Part shown: positions 35,801-47,472 of the stretch, in pieces | Position numbering within the stretch: the first letter of the stretch is position 1 | How the letters are laid out: the number at the start of each line of letters is the position of its first letter | Origin: Rhea pennata | Taxonomy: Eukaryota > Chordata > Aves > Rheiformes > Rheidae | Assembly: GCF_028389875.1 (NCBI RefSeq) | Contig: NC_084669.1 | Span: 28,570,567 to 28,634,566, forward strand | DNA: 64,000 bases | Reading direction: 5' to 3' | Program-made: the position numbers and the translations under genes | The notes under the pieces: generated by a model | The model's database searches: none | The model's input: the letters and a program-made list of their open reading frames with translations, nothing else | Told to the model about the DNA's origin: nothing

Positions 35801-38800
35801 TAGGGAGACATTGACAGGCCTTAAATGGGTGGACAAACTCATGGAGGTAAAATAGCAAATGTGAAGTCCTGTGTCTGGGTTGGAATAACCTGATGGATCT
35901 GTACAGGCTTTTGGCTTGACTGCCTGGAAAGCAGTTTTGTGAAAAAAGTGGGCACCTGGTGGAGCAAAGTTAAATACCAGTCAGCTATGTGCCCTTGTGA
36001 CAAAGACAGCTAACTGCATACAGGGCTGTATTAGCAACAGCGTGGCTAGTAGTCGAGGGGAAAATATTCTTCCAACCATATTCAACATTCTTGAGACTGC
36101 ATCTGGGATACTGTGTCCAGCTTTGGACTCCCCTGTAGAAGACACTGGCATACTGCGGTGAGTCCAGATAAAGGTTATCAAGATGGTCAGAGAACTGGAA
36201 TGCATTATACTGAGAGAACTGGGTTTCTTCAGTCTTGAGAGAAAGCTGAGGGGAGATTACATCCTCATCTACTCCTTCCTGATTAGGAAGGTGTATGGAA
36301 GATGGAACCAGTGGTGCAACATGACAGTGAGATGCAACAGGTACATATTGAAATGCAAGAAATTTTAGTTATTAGGAAAGATTTCTTCACTGAGGTTGAC
36401 CAAACACTGAAACAGTTGCCCAGAGAGGTGGTTGTATCTCCATCCTTGGAGATACGCAGAACTCAATTGGGCAAGTCCCTGTGCAACCTAATCTAGCTGG
36501 ACATGATTTGAGCCAGGGAGTTAGACTAGATGACTTCCAAAGTCCCGTCTGTTAATGGGTGGTGGTAAAATTTTTAAGACAGTACATATTTGCTCTTTGT
36601 AGCTAATGCACTTCATCCAAAATGATAATGCTTAGAAACATTTAATAGAAAAGTGGTAAGCAAGCAAAGCATGTACAAACTGGAGTTTTATTCACTGTTA
36701 TAAATGATTGAGAGGAAGACTTAAAGCTGACTTTTATTCTTGGATTTTCTGATACTGTGACTTCAACCATTGGGCTTCATTTACATATGCCTCCATTTCC
36801 TATTATTTTCTTCTTTTTTGAGATGTTTACCTGTGTAAAGTTCTTCTGTGTCAGTTTTCTTCTAATGCTGTATTTCAAAGACAACACTTTTATTATGTAT
36901 ACATGTAAATTTGGATTTTTTTTTCTAAGTATTCTCTTAGGGTATGTGTTCTTTACGCTTCTAATCTAGCACAAATACTTGAGTAGCAAAATGAATTTAT
37001 ATTCCTTTGACAAAATTAAGTTGTTCACATGAATTGTGAGCTTTGAATGTCTGTGACATTTTTTTTAATATTGAATATAATTACATTGAGAATATGCCTC
37101 TTAGTTGTGGGATGTTTACCTTTTGTGTAAAATGTATTTTACTTTTGCTTTATTGAGCTCCATTTTTTGTTGTTGCTTTTAAAGGGAAGTTTTTTGTCAT
37201 ACTAAAATGGTGTTCTCTATTGCTAATGAGTGTATGAGGAACACTCACTATTGCATGGCCTCCTGCATGTCCCTGCATAAGAATAATTGTTCTTTACTTT
37301 CTTTAAAACCTAAATTGGAAAGAATGAGGACTTCATTATATTGGCCGTGTGTTTACATGTACTCCAAATTATTGTCAAGATAAGTGGTGTCTTAGGATAG
37401 TTGATAAAAGGGAATGCCGTTAAAACTGGATTGCAAATGCCTCTAAGGGAGTGGGTAACTTTTTGGTGTGAGAACTTTTTGGGGAGGGAATATAAAGACC
37501 GTACTGCATTTTGAAAGCTGTTTAGAGGAGCAATCCTAAGTATGTTCAGTGATAGAAAGAGTATAACTAAAATGTTGGGAGAAGACCCTTGAAAACAGAA
37601 TCAAAATTTTGTTTGCCTTCCTTAACATATCACCTATAATGTCTTCTGTAGCTAGGATGTTCTGTCAGTTTCTGCAACTCAGACATTTAGATGGTTAAGA
37701 TGGGTGGAATCTTGTCCGTGTGTGGCGGATATTTTTTTGTTTTTGTTTAAGAGTTAGTAATGGGAGTGACTTTATTCTGATAGACTCATTTCAAGTTAAT
37801 GTAAAATATCAAATCTTTTGCTGTGAAATTAAATATTCAGTGATAGTATTGAGCTTTTGGCACCATCTTGTGGAAGCTTGCTTGGCAGATAGACCTAGGA
37901 AAATGTATTCTGGAAAGCTGAGACTATGCTGGAACTGTGCTGTTTTTGGAAGGCTTAGTAAATGTAACCTTGCATTCAGTCTAATTCCTCTGCGGCAGTG
38001 AAGGAAATTAGTATTGTTAATAACTCTCTTGCCCCAGACTTTCTTCCGGTCACCTATGAAAGGTACTTAGGAAGCTGTGAGGAGTTGTATGTTCTTCAAT
38101 TATTTGCTGTGTTCCTGTTGTAAAACCCCGTGTAAATTCATGGGGGGCATTTGTGGCTTCATTGTGCGAATTACTTCTAACACCTGTATATCTCTTATTG
38201 GAAAACATCTACTTATGACAAGATAAGCTGATTGAATTTGTTTATTAAAAAATACTTAAAGCATACTGAAGAAGCAAAATTACATAATTCTTGTGGGGGT
38301 CGTTATTGGCAATCTCAAGGATTTAAGAGCAGTTCATGTGGAAATCACATGTTAAATGAAAAAATGTTAAATGAAAAACATGCATAGGGGAATAACCTTT
38401 TTCCATTATCCTGTTTTCGTCTTTCAGGGTGTATTGTCTGATCTAACAAAAGTGACTGGTCTTCATGGCCTGGACCCAGTGGTACTTGTCTTGGTGGTTG
38501 GAATAGTGATGTTTACTTTGGGATTCGCTGGTTGTGTAGGAGCACTGAGAGAAAACATCTGCCTTTTAAAGTTTGTAAGTAACTTCATTATACTAGTAGA
38601 TCACTATGCATATGAAAGCAGGGGATGATAGATGAAGGACTGGTGAGCAAAACCAGAAAATGAATTTAGGAATTTGATTTTGTTTCAATATACATGGTAA
38701 ACCTACTGTCCTGACAAGCCTCTCTGGGAAATGACACTTAAGGCAGTGTAGATTTAAATCTATGTCTTTGTTTTCTTTTGGGAAAATGTTCCTTGCTTTT

Positions 38801-41800
38801 TTCATTCATGCTGCTATTACAGTGTCTTTATAGTATGTATCTCAGGACATAAAATAATGAATATGTAATCTCACAAAATACTGTATTTTGGAACATACTT
38901 AGTTAAGACATTATCTCCTTTCAGTATTTCTTAGGGAAAATGAAATCCCTTAAAAGTTTAAAAATCTCTTTTGAGTGCTTGGTAAGCAAAATCAGGAAAC
39001 TGAAGTGACTAACATGAGATCTCTTGAACATTTCTTTTTGTACTGGGATTTCTTCTTTGCTTCAGATTTAGAAACAAGCTGGAAAAGTGATAAAAATGAA
39101 ACTGTCTAAGAAGCAATGTTAGAACTAATTTAATCCAATGTTTTGTAGCCCCTTGCTTGTTAGTATTTTCACTGCTGTACGTTGACTGTGGTTCAATGGT
39201 TTTGTTTGTCCTGTACTTTAGGTAACCAGAATGAAGAGTAACTCTAGCTCTTGCTTTTTTTGCAGTATATTCTTACTTTGCTGACCACCTCTTGTAGAAC
39301 TGGATGTATATTTTCTAACTTGTGACTTTGTTTTTACAGTTCTGTGGAGCAATCATGTTTATATTTCTGCTGGAGCTGGCAGTGGCAGTCTTGGCTTTCT
39401 TGTTCCAGGATTGGGTGAGGGACAGGGTCAAGGAATTCTTTGAGAATAACATTAAGTCCTACCGAGATGATATTGACCTTCAGAACCTCATTGATTCACT
39501 ACAGAAAATTGTAAGTTTGTGTCCATGTTGCTTTTGTGCCTTTTAGGAGAAGAGGTAGCTCAGAGTTTTCCCCTGTATATGTTTTATAGATTCATACCTA
39601 GTAACTAATAATGCCGTATTACAAATGTGCTATTCTGCTGTTTCTGCCCTGAAGGCATTAGAGAGGCAAGATTTGAGATACAGTGCTTTTCTAAGTACAA
39701 ATGTGGCAGCTTTGCCGAACACCCATCTATTTTTCTACGTCTTTGACATGCTCCCCTGTTCTGGTCACGATGTTGCAGCAGTTTAAATGAAAAGTTAACA
39801 AAAACCTGTGTATAGCAAAAAAATAAAACAAGCCTACCCTAATTTTAGGAGACATTGCAGCCTTGTACAGGGATGCAGTACGGCCTTTTATCTTCTGAGA
39901 CAGACCTCGCAGTGAACCAAAGGAATGTGAAAGGCCAATCTGTAACTGGGCAGTGATGGAAGGGTGAAACAATTTTATTCTTCTGTGGACCTAAAATATT
40001 CAGTTAAGACAGTGGTGTATACCAGGAGTTGACAAGCCCTGTGCTAGTAAGGGCCTGGTGGCTTTCAATTGATCAGTTTCTCTTGTAGTGATACCTAAGA
40101 AACCTTCCAGTAAAGGTGACTTTTCTGATCTTTATTGTATGTGTGTGTGTATACATATATCCATTGAACTGTGTGTGTGTGTGTGTGTATATATAAAAAT
40201 ATATACACATACACATCTATATGAATATGTATACGTATATATTTTTAACAAATATAGATGAAGAGAAACAGTGTGTGGGTATACTTCATGAAGTGGTAAA
40301 AAATATTTTTCTTGTGATAGAAGATTGAATAGTGTTTTGTTGTTGTTCCTTCATCCTTTAGAAGGTCAAGTTTAGAAGTCTGTGCCATTGACTCAGTTTG
40401 ATAGCAAGGCGTATTTTGGACTGGAGAACTGCCTTGAACAGCTCTATAACAGCTTTACCTGTCTTGTTTGCTTGCTCTTGTATGTCTTGATAGTGTATGT
40501 GGCAGTGTTCAATAGGTAGAGTCTTACAAATTTCAGTGCTATTTGCTTTAGCTTTCAGTGCTAAGGGCGCTTTTTGTAAGGTCTTGCCTCACTTGTTACC
40601 TCGCCACTTCCAACATCAGTAACTGTTTCAAATTTGAGTTGCTCTTCCTGTTTAATCTACTTTGACTGCAGCCAGCCAGGTTAATAAACTAAGCTGATTT
40701 ATAATGAACTACGGTTGAGTACTTTTCAGTGAGAGTAAAAGGCTGAGCTTAATAAAGAGTTCAGTAGCTAAACTTAATGAGCTAAGAAACCTGAAAAAAA
40801 TGGACAGAGCATCTCAATCAGCCTGTCACTGAGCAAACAGGAAAAGTTTACAATATTAAGCACAGTCCTGTAAGGGTTGAACAAAGTGCAGCAGTATTTG
40901 TAAATGCCTCACCAAAATGCATCTTCTAAGGAGTCATGAGCTGACTTGCTGTGTCTTTAGGATGTGTCTCTGGAGCCCAAAGAGCTTTTTGTAGGCAGTT
41001 CATTTTACTGGCTAAGTGGAAACTTACGTTACTTTCAGGCCTATAGTTGAGCAAGATTAGTATGTCCACCTTGCTAACACAGATGAGTGTGCTTAGTGGT
41101 TGCATGCCTTTTTAAAAAGGCTTGTTTGACAGGGAGAGGGGACTAGGAAGGCAGAAGTGAAGCTGTTTTGCTATCTTTGCTGTAAAAGTATTGAAGCAGT
41201 TATTGACTTAAAGTTGCTTCTCTTAATACTGTATTCTGACCTTTCTATTCAATTCTTTAGTCAGTTTTCCTGTGAGAACTAGGTGTATGGGTGTATGCAG
41301 TTCTGTCTTTTCACATCAGTATCTGTCACCAGTTGGTAACTCATTTACTGATTTCATCCAAGTTTGGGCAGAAGTCTCAGGGATAATTAAGTTAATACAA
41401 GTTTTGTGAAGATTGGCAGTGAACAAAGAAAAGCTAGAGACCTAGTAGAGGAGGGAACTTCCTACATAGGTACCAGGAAAGTCTCTGATAGTATACCACT
41501 TAAATTATGGGGGAATGCTTGCACTCAAATATCCAGGTCAGTCAACTGCAAGGCATAACTTAGTAGGAAGATAGGTTCCATTAGTTCTAGGACTTGGACA
41601 TTCATTGAAAAGTCTAGAATTTAGTAATTGCTTTACATTAGTTAGGTCAAGAAACTTAGGTGAAATACTTCTAGAGCTGACTGACTTTAGAGCTAGTGAC
41701 ATTTTATCAGTTAATTCATTTGAATATGAAAATTTGTTAATTTAAAAAAGTATATTCACAAATGTTTGATCAATCTTTGCAGTAAACAGGGAGGGGAAAA

Positions 41801-44800
41801 ATGGTTGATTGACAAATATTTAAAGTTTCAGCCACAAATTTTGGGAAACTTTCCCCATGGTTTTGGTTGACTTGGAAATAAAGAAAAACAAAGCATTTCT
41901 GTAAACTTTTGTTGCACCATTTATGGATATATCATAATTACATCTGGCAATTACATCTACAGTGACAATTTTTATGATATCATGTTGACATTCATTTCCA
42001 GGAATAATGTGCCAAATATATTCTGTTGCAATTATAGAGCCATGCTGTAGATTACTCAGTTTTGTACTGTAGTATTGCCATTGATTCTACACAGCCTTTG
42101 GAAAGTGAAGATGATCAGCAAATACCATTTTGGAGAACTGTTTAATGGATGTATTGTCTCGAAAATAACTGAATGCTAAGTGTGTGTTCGTTTCTGTTGC
42201 AGAACCATTGCTGTGGTGCGCAGGGTCCAGATGACTGGGACCTTAACATATATTTTAACTGTAGCAGTGAAAGCAAAAGTCGTGAGAAATGTGGTGTTCC
42301 TTTTTCCTGTTGTATACCTGATCCTGCTGTAAGTTTTTTCCTGGTTTTGTGTTGCTGTGATGTTGCTAGGGAATTACGAAAGGAAGCACTTCCTGAATAT
42401 GGAGTGATGCCTAGGGCTTTAAAAGACCTTTCAAACTATCAAAATTTACTCTCTTGATAGAAACAAATCATTTCATTCTTTTTAATGTCTAAATGTGGCA
42501 ACTGTGATAGAGCTGGAAATGTGTTGCCACGAGGAGTTTCGTATGGATTTGGTCTGTGGATGCTGTCTGTATTATTTCCAAATGCATGTTTTCTTGAACT
42601 CCTGACCCCTCTCATTCAGATTGTCGGGATTTGAGAGCACGTTCTGTTAAATTACTGTACACCATCCATCTGCTAAACAAGTAGTAGTAACTCCATCTGC
42701 TGATGACTTGGTTTATCAGCAACTAAAGCGCTTTACGCACAAACACAACTTAAAGCACTTGAATCACTTCATGATTTGACAAAATTTATGTGCTTATGAG
42801 TTAGATCTGTGAACTAGACTTTAAGAATCTGGCTCCTTCAGTGGAAGCCAAAATGCAGAGGTAGATATCTAAATGCTCTGTAGCATTATTCGGCTTAATT
42901 ATGGCTCAGAAGATCCATCCAGATATCCTCATGCAGAGCAGATAGTCGTTGGTAGGCTATACTTATCTTCACTTGTGCTTACATTGGACATCAGCCAGAG
43001 AAGGATGTCAGGGAAAGATTGCAAGTTCAGATTCCCCAGTAATTTCAGCAGTTTAATTCAAAGCAGTTCTGTTCAACTGCAGCCTTTTCTGTTTCTGGAG
43101 GCATGTGTTTAAGGAGTCATTGGTGAGTTTAAGTGTCTTTTTCTATGAGGTTCCATTCCTTGCATTTAAATTTTTCTCACTGTGTGTTGTACTATACTAT
43201 AATTGTATAGTAAGCAGGTTTTCATAATTCTTGTAAAGAGAAGGTCCTGAAAGGAAAGTTTTTGCAAGGTTGGAGCTATATTCTGCCATCAGGCTGTGTG
43301 GAGCTGTGGTCTGGAAGCATTCATAGTCTTCCTACTTGGGTTCTACAACTTCAGCATTTTCTTTTTCAGAACTAGCTGTATCTTGGAGCCAGGGTATGTG
43401 GTAGATCTGCAACTATCAACTCTAAAGGAGTTCAGATAGCTTGTAAATACCTCTTACTCTTTGGGTTAGCAAATTGCACACCATGTGAAGTAATGGACTG
43501 TGTAGGGCATGTTTCCTCCATTACCTAAATCAGCTTTATACCTTTGCTACCTCAGAATGTTTGCGTTACATGAAATAGCTAAATTTCATGAAAAGGATCT
43601 TACAAATGTTTTGCCTGTAGACTGGCAATACAGTTATGCTTCTTTATATGGAAGAATCCTTGCTAGTTGAAAGTCAAGTGATGAAAGAAGGCAACTTACT
43701 GAGACTTTTGGGGGAGTATGGAAGATGTTTTACTGCTAATATACATCTCTGCTTTGTCATTACTTTTCTGGTGTTCCGTTAATGCTTTGCTAATTTTTAG
43801 TGAAATGCTTCTAGAAAAATACTGGTTTTGGTATTTACTTGTCCATGAATTTAGTAGGTAGAAAAACCTGTGAATATAAGCAATTAAAAATCAATTGATA
43901 CACTTTCTATCTCTTTTCCTTTGCAGCAAAAAGTTGTGAATACTCAGTGTGGCTATGATGTCAGAAAGAAGGTGAGGTGCTGAAATGTTGTCTATCATGT
44001 CCTGTGCCTACCAGTATAATACGTAGATTTAAGTCTTTCAGATTACATTTTTAGCGCTTGCATAGGCAAAATAATTAAAATTATGTGGAACTGCTGGTGC
44101 ATGTGTCAGTAGCTCAGAATTCTAGGAGCTAATTAATTGTGCTACATCATGCTAGTAGTGTGGAGGAAAGGTTGTTTTTATTTAAAGTAAATTTATCTGT
44201 ATTATGGGAAGGTAGAGAAAGCAAGTGAGGGAACAAGTTGAAAAAAAGTGTTTCTGAAAGGGAGGTAAGACTTGCATTCAGATGTCTCAATTATTAGTTC
44301 ACAGTATTTCATTTCTGTGCTAATTCTAAAGCATTCTAATAATAGAATTTGCTGTGAGATCCTAACATCATTGTCCTGGCATTCTTTGAGTTAGTTTGAG
44401 CATGTTTGTATTTCTGGAGTTTGGCTAAAAACATTAGCTGTATATGCGAAACATCATTAGTTTAGTTATATCCTGCCATGTGATCAGATGATGGTGTAAC
44501 AAACTTGAGCAAAGAAGTAATGTATTTTCAAATTCTTCTTCCCTGTATTTAGAGCAAGAGCCAATGGGATGATCAGATTTTCATCAAAGGCTGTATCCTT
44601 GCTCTTGAAGCTTGGTTACCCCGAAATATCTACATTGTTGCGGGTGTCTTCATAGCTATCTCACTGCTGCAGGTTAGTTGTTTTTGTTATGCTACGTTTT
44701 CAATTTTGCAAATAAAGCCATTGAGAGTAAAAGTAGTTATGGAAGGGGGATAACAGATGTTTGGATACTTTGGATGCTTTTAGGTATGAGCATAGTATGG

Positions 44801-46667
44801 CAAAAAATTACAGTTTTATAGGGATGATGACTTAGGGTGAAATTATATGATACCAGTTTCATTCTTGCAAAATTGTTCCTCAAAGAAAAGATCACTTAAA
44901 AATACAATGAATTGTGTAGTATAGTATGCTAATATGTGTAATGTCATTGTATATTTATAGTATAGTACATGCTGTTTCATCATTACATTTGTGTGTGTGT
45001 ATATGTGTATATATAAAAATGATATTTCTTGCATTTCAATGTGCTGTGGGGGAGATCAACTAGTCATCTACTCCAGTAGATCTGAACTACAGCTTTCTAT
45101 CACAAATAGAAATGGACTTCAGTATTTTTACATCGCTATCACAGGATATTCCTAAGATTACCACTCAATGGACTGTAAGTGAATTCATGTATCAGACTGC
45201 TGAGAAAGTCAAGAGTAGAACAGCAGGGAAGTTGGTGAACAAGTTGAAAATATGGTGTTAGCAGAACTAGGTGAAGGAATTGCTGTGACCTCTTGCAGTC
45301 TCCACTTCCTATATCAAAGAAAATGAACCAAAATGTAAAACAGCTGTTCTTCTCTCTCAAAGTGAATTCTTCTTTCATTGTGGTGGTTTTTTTACACTTA
45401 CCTAAATTGGTTTCCTATGATACTCCTTTGTTTTGTAGTGGAAAATAAACTTGTTAACTCCAAAAATTTTCCATGTAACTGAAAGAATGCATTGAACATA
45501 AAGTGGTAGCAAACACAGGAACAATACCTTTTTTTTTTCTAGCCATAGCAACACTGCCTCCTATGACTCTTTCTGATACTTTTTTTTTTTTTTTTTTTTT
45601 TTTAATATCTAATTGTAGTGCTTTCCTGGCTTGTAAAGACCTGCTGTCCTGAAAGCAGCACCTTCATTTAGGATGTTCAAGATGCAAAGTTTAATCTTCT
45701 GGCAGTGTGTTGACAACCTGACACTGTTATTCTGATAATGTTATGAGCCTCTGAGAGACCAACTTCTCTTGCCATTTGTATTTTAAAATTTGATCTTTCT
45801 TGTGCATTAAGCTGTTTCATGGTAGGACTGAGTTGGACATAATCTGTCTACTTCTGAAACAAAATTCTAAGCTTTCCCAAGACTTCGCCCCGGTTCTTTT
45901 GATAATGTTTTCAGGATATGCACTGAGTTAAGAGCGTAGTTTCAACTTGTAAATGGAAATTTCCTGGAAATGTTGAATGAGTGATGAAATTTCAAAATTG
46001 TTAAATGTCTCAGAATGATCCAAGACTACTTCCATTAGTGTTTATGATAAGAATTTCACTTTAGCACAGGTAACTGTACATACACACATACGTAAGAATT
46101 GACCAGATGACTTAGTTTTGCAATGAATGAAAATGCTTCAGACTTGTAGTTTTAGCAATAGGTAAGTGTGAGTGCTACAAGACCAAGTACACTTGACTGT
46201 GAGGATTATTCTCTGATGTAGAACATCCAGAAGTTTATTTTAAATATTCCTGAAGCATTAAATAAAAACATCTTTCTATCACCAATTATCTTTTCTACTA
46301 GATTTTGCTGCCCAGATAGCTGTTTGAATGGGATGTTTTGTTAGGGTCCTGCTCTGACAGATGATCCTGACTAACAATGATATCTGAACTAGCAAACACT
46401 TCATGAATGCTTATCTTTATTCATAAGAGTAGTTACACTGAATTTAGTACAGCGTAACTGGACTGTGCAAGAAGTTGGTTCTCATTCTGCGATAATGACT
46501 AATGGCAATAGGCACTGATTTTTTTTGAGCCATTTTGCAGACTGGTACATTCAGAATGTTTCATCTCACAAACAGTTTGTTTTTTGTCTTTATAGATTTT
46601 TGGAATTTTCCTTGCAAGGACATTGATTTCTGATATTGAAGCTGTAAAGGCAGGTAATGCCTTCTGA
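23738..46667 (+). CDS. TSPAN14: TSPAN14 (tetraspanin-14), complete coding region in eight exons
   Basis: Tetraspanin-14 is a four-pass membrane protein of the TspanC8 group, which binds the metalloprotease ADAM10, helps it leave the ER and so affects Notch and other shedding. Coding exons are 23738-23818, 32962-33012, 38428-38574, 39340-39510, 42203-42328, 43927-43971, 44553-44672 and 46596-46667. They join without frameshift to 270 residues, the length I recall for the human protein. Membrane segments are at about 17-41, 62-84, 92-113 and 232-256. The large loop carries C153-C154-G155 and cysteines at 170, 180, 186, 187, 200 and 221, eight in all, the C8 signature. An N-glycosylation site (NCS) is at N169. 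The start MHYYRYSNAEVSCWYKYLLF and the C-terminal SDIEAVKAG match TSPAN14 rather than TSPAN5 or TSPAN17. All splice sites are AG/GT and all introns are phase 0. Confidence 0.97.
24289..24332. repeat. 22-bp tandem duplication
   Basis: gttaggttgtttgcatttta plus aa is followed directly by a second copy with a single T-to-C difference. Confidence 0.8.
24735..24753. repeat. T19 homopolymer
   Basis: A run of 19 T in intron 2. It could be the poly(A) end of a minus-strand retroposed copy, but no body is recognisable. Confidence 0.85.
28607..28741. repeat. Perfect 28-bp minisatellite, 4.8 copies
   Basis: Units start at 28607, 28635, 28663, 28691 and 28719 (last one cut after 23 nt), each beginning gtgaagaggcaaggatggga followed by aaggagga. 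All copies are identical by eye. The plus strand is almost all purine. Because 28 is not a multiple of three, the minus-strand open frames here repeat an LFTPPFPSLPLHSSFP-like string in shifting frames; these are artefacts of the repeat. Confidence 0.95.
31483..31593 (+). mobile_element. CR1 LINE 3'-end fragment
   Basis: The sequence carries the typical avian CR1 3' end: gcaaccctgtctaacatgctctaggtgaccctgctgag, then ggactagatgatctccagag, gtcccttccaacc and the terminal attctatgat unit. It is strongly 5'-truncated, as most CR1 insertions are, and inserted in the same direction as TSPAN14. Its last stretch is identical over 38 bp to the tail of the SINE at 62362-62505. Confidence 0.88.
31760..31822. 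repeat. Three spaced AGCAAATAAA motifs
   Basis: Identical 10-mers at 31760, 31788 and 31813. Read on the other strand each contains TATTTGC, a forkhead-type core, so this is either a small decayed repeat or a cluster of FOX-like sites. Confidence 0.45.
32962..33012 (+). CDS. TSPAN14: TSPAN14 coding exon 2
   Basis: The acceptor tttgtcccttcag and donor AAG|gtaagt flank 17 codons, LAGVAFLAAGLWAWSEK, the rest of membrane helix 1 and the start of the small loop. Confidence 0.97.
34140..34157. repeat. Perfect 18-bp palindrome
   Basis: GTTATTCAGCTGAATAAC equals its own reverse complement. Weaker symmetry extends outward (ccttggccaaa on the left, tttggtcagg on the right), suggesting a decayed palindromic element of about 60 bp. 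Confidence 0.7.
35690..36551 (+). mobile_element. Old, internally deleted CR1 LINE copy
   Basis: Several blocks resemble the end of CR1 ORF2 and its 3' UTR in order: gactggttagtctgaact, gacaagcttatggctgggg, gagacattgacaggccttaa, gtgtccagctttggactccc, cagttgcccagagaggtggt and ttagactagatgacttccaa. Spacing between the early blocks is much shorter than in a full element, so the reverse-transcriptase part has internal deletions. Frames are broken and the copy is clearly dead. It is more diverged than the fragment at 31483. Confidence 0.85.
38428..38574 (+). CDS. TSPAN14: TSPAN14 coding exon 3
   Basis: Acceptor cgtctttcag, donor TTT|gtaagt. The 49 codons cover the small extracellular loop, membrane helix 2 and the inner loop; GVLSDLTKVT, FAGCVGALRENICLL are typical TSPAN14 stretches. 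Confidence 0.97.
38575..39339 (+). other. TSPAN14: TSPAN14 intron 4
   Basis: 765 bp with no recognisable feature besides the splice sites. Confidence 0.85.
39340..39510 (+). CDS. TSPAN14: TSPAN14 coding exon 4
   Basis: Acceptor tttgtttttacag, donor ATT|gtaagt. The 57 codons encode membrane helix 3 (IFLLELAVAVLAFLF) and the start of the large extracellular loop (YRDDIDLQNLIDSLQK), a stretch shared by TspanC8 members. Confidence 0.97.
39511..42202 (+). other. TSPAN14: TSPAN14 intron 5 (2.7 kb)
   Basis: It contains a compound TG/TA microsatellite at about 40137-40246. Otherwise nothing is recognisable. Confidence 0.8.
40137..40246. repeat. Compound (TG)n/(TA)n microsatellite
   Basis: Runs of GT, interrupted by ATACATATAT, then GT again and TATA-rich sequence. 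Confidence 0.85.
42203..42328 (+). CDS. TSPAN14: TSPAN14 coding exon 5 (CCG motif)
   Basis: Acceptor gtttctgttgcag, donor GCT|gtaagt. The 42 codons hold NHCCGAQGPDDWD, the N-glycosylation site NCS and six of the eight large-loop cysteines. Reading on into the intron gives a further open stretch to 42457; this is not exon. Confidence 0.97.
42329..43926 (+). other. TSPAN14: TSPAN14 intron 6 (1.6 kb)
   Basis: No feature recognised apart from a short AT palindrome at 43194-43211 (tactataattgtatagta). Confidence 0.8.
43927..43971 (+). CDS. TSPAN14: TSPAN14 coding exon 6 (45-nt small exon)
   Basis: Fifteen codons, QKVVNTQCGYDVRKK, between tcctttgcag and AAG|gtgagg. It carries C200 of the large loop. 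It is too short to show as an open frame by itself and was found by continuity with the family sequence. Confidence 0.95.
43972..44552 (+). other. TSPAN14: TSPAN14 intron 7
   Basis: 581 bp with no recognisable feature. Confidence 0.85.
44553..44672 (+). CDS. TSPAN14: TSPAN14 coding exon 7
   Basis: Acceptor ttccctgtatttag, donor CAG|gttagt. The 40 codons include C221, the end of the large loop (LEAWLPRNIYIV) and most of membrane helix 4 (AGVFIAISLLQ). Confidence 0.96.
44673..46595 (+). other. TSPAN14: TSPAN14 intron 8 (1.9 kb)
   Basis: Contains a short GT/TA stretch at about 44990-45017 and a T24 run at 45580-45603. No exon-like sequence is seen. Confidence 0.8.
45580..45603. repeat. T24 homopolymer
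   Basis: A run of 24 T in intron 8; no retroposon body is recognisable beside it. Confidence 0.9.
46596..46667 (+). CDS. TSPAN14: TSPAN14 last coding exon
   Basis: Acceptor tttgtctttatag, then IFGIFLARTLISDIEAVKAG and NAF, with TGA at 46665-46667. This is the end of helix 4 and the short cytoplasmic tail. Confidence 0.97.
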   Translation: MFGIFLARTLISDIEAVKAGNAF

Positions 46668-47451
46668 ATATAAGAGCACACACCTGTTGCAAAAGAAGTA
46701 TGTTTTACTGCTATTGATTGGACGTCAAGGTGAAAAATGCACAGACCATGAAATGTGCCTGTTATTAAAAGCCATATGTGGCTCTTACCTGCTTGTACTT
46801 TGTTACACACTGGTACAAAAAAGGATCGAAAACACACACCTATCTGCCTTTTTTCCAAAGGAACGACTTACTGCACCAGCGTTGCTCTTTGTGGAAGAAA
46901 TGAAATACCGGAGGAACAGATTTTTAAAGAACATAGCAAGGAGAAGTATAACTGCTATAGACTTCTTCCTTGAAGAACTGCCTTGAAAATTGTTTGTTTT
47001 TTTTTTTTTTACTCCCAACAGTTGTCATCAATCTATGTTGTGATCTTTTCTGAAGACATGCTGATCTCTTCAAAATCTTGGAAGTGTTTTAATATCTATA
47101 GAAGACCCATGCAGTCACTGTGGCAAGATACCACGAAGACATAATGGTCATGGTATTGGAAATGAGAAAAGACTCACTAGTTTTCTAGTTCTTTGAGTCT
47201 CAGTTGTGCAGAAGTAGGGGATACTTTTCTCCAACTAGGAATAACAGATGTCTCAGGAGCAGGGACTTGTGCTCAGCTTAAGAGAAACAGAGTAACCCAA
47301 GACATTTTGAAAGATCGAACATTTTCTTAAGAGGGGAGAAATCTGACCGTGTTATCTATAGCATTATATGTTAGAAATCCCTTTATTTGAGGTCAGGTGA
47401 AGGGGAGAATCTGTGATGCTGCATTTCCTTTCTGAAAAGCTTGTAAATAGT

Positions 47452-47472
47452 TTTTATTTATAGAGGAAGAAA
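47452..47472 (+). promoter_or_regulatory. Pumilio-like and AU-rich element in the TSPAN14 3' UTR
   Basis: TGTAAATA at 47452-47459 fits the Pumilio consensus UGUANAUA, and UUAUUUAUA follows at 47464-47472. Together they would suggest post-transcriptional control; function is inferred. Confidence 0.4.

Larger units (their letters stand above)
33013..38427 (+). other. TSPAN14: TSPAN14 intron 3 (5.4 kb)
   Basis: It contains a TG/TA-rich stretch at about 33386-33425, a perfect 18-bp palindrome at 34140-34157 and an old CR1 copy at about 35690-36551. Nothing else is recognisable. Confidence 0.8.

Noticed and set aside
36183..36496. Open frames of 61-64 codons
   Set aside because: They lie in the decayed CR1 copy; the LINE frame is broken and these are remnants or shadows.
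42329..42457. Extension of the TSPAN14 frame past exon 5
   Set aside because: A consensus donor (gtaagt) sits at 42329 and the next exon continues the conserved family sequence, so the read-through is intron.
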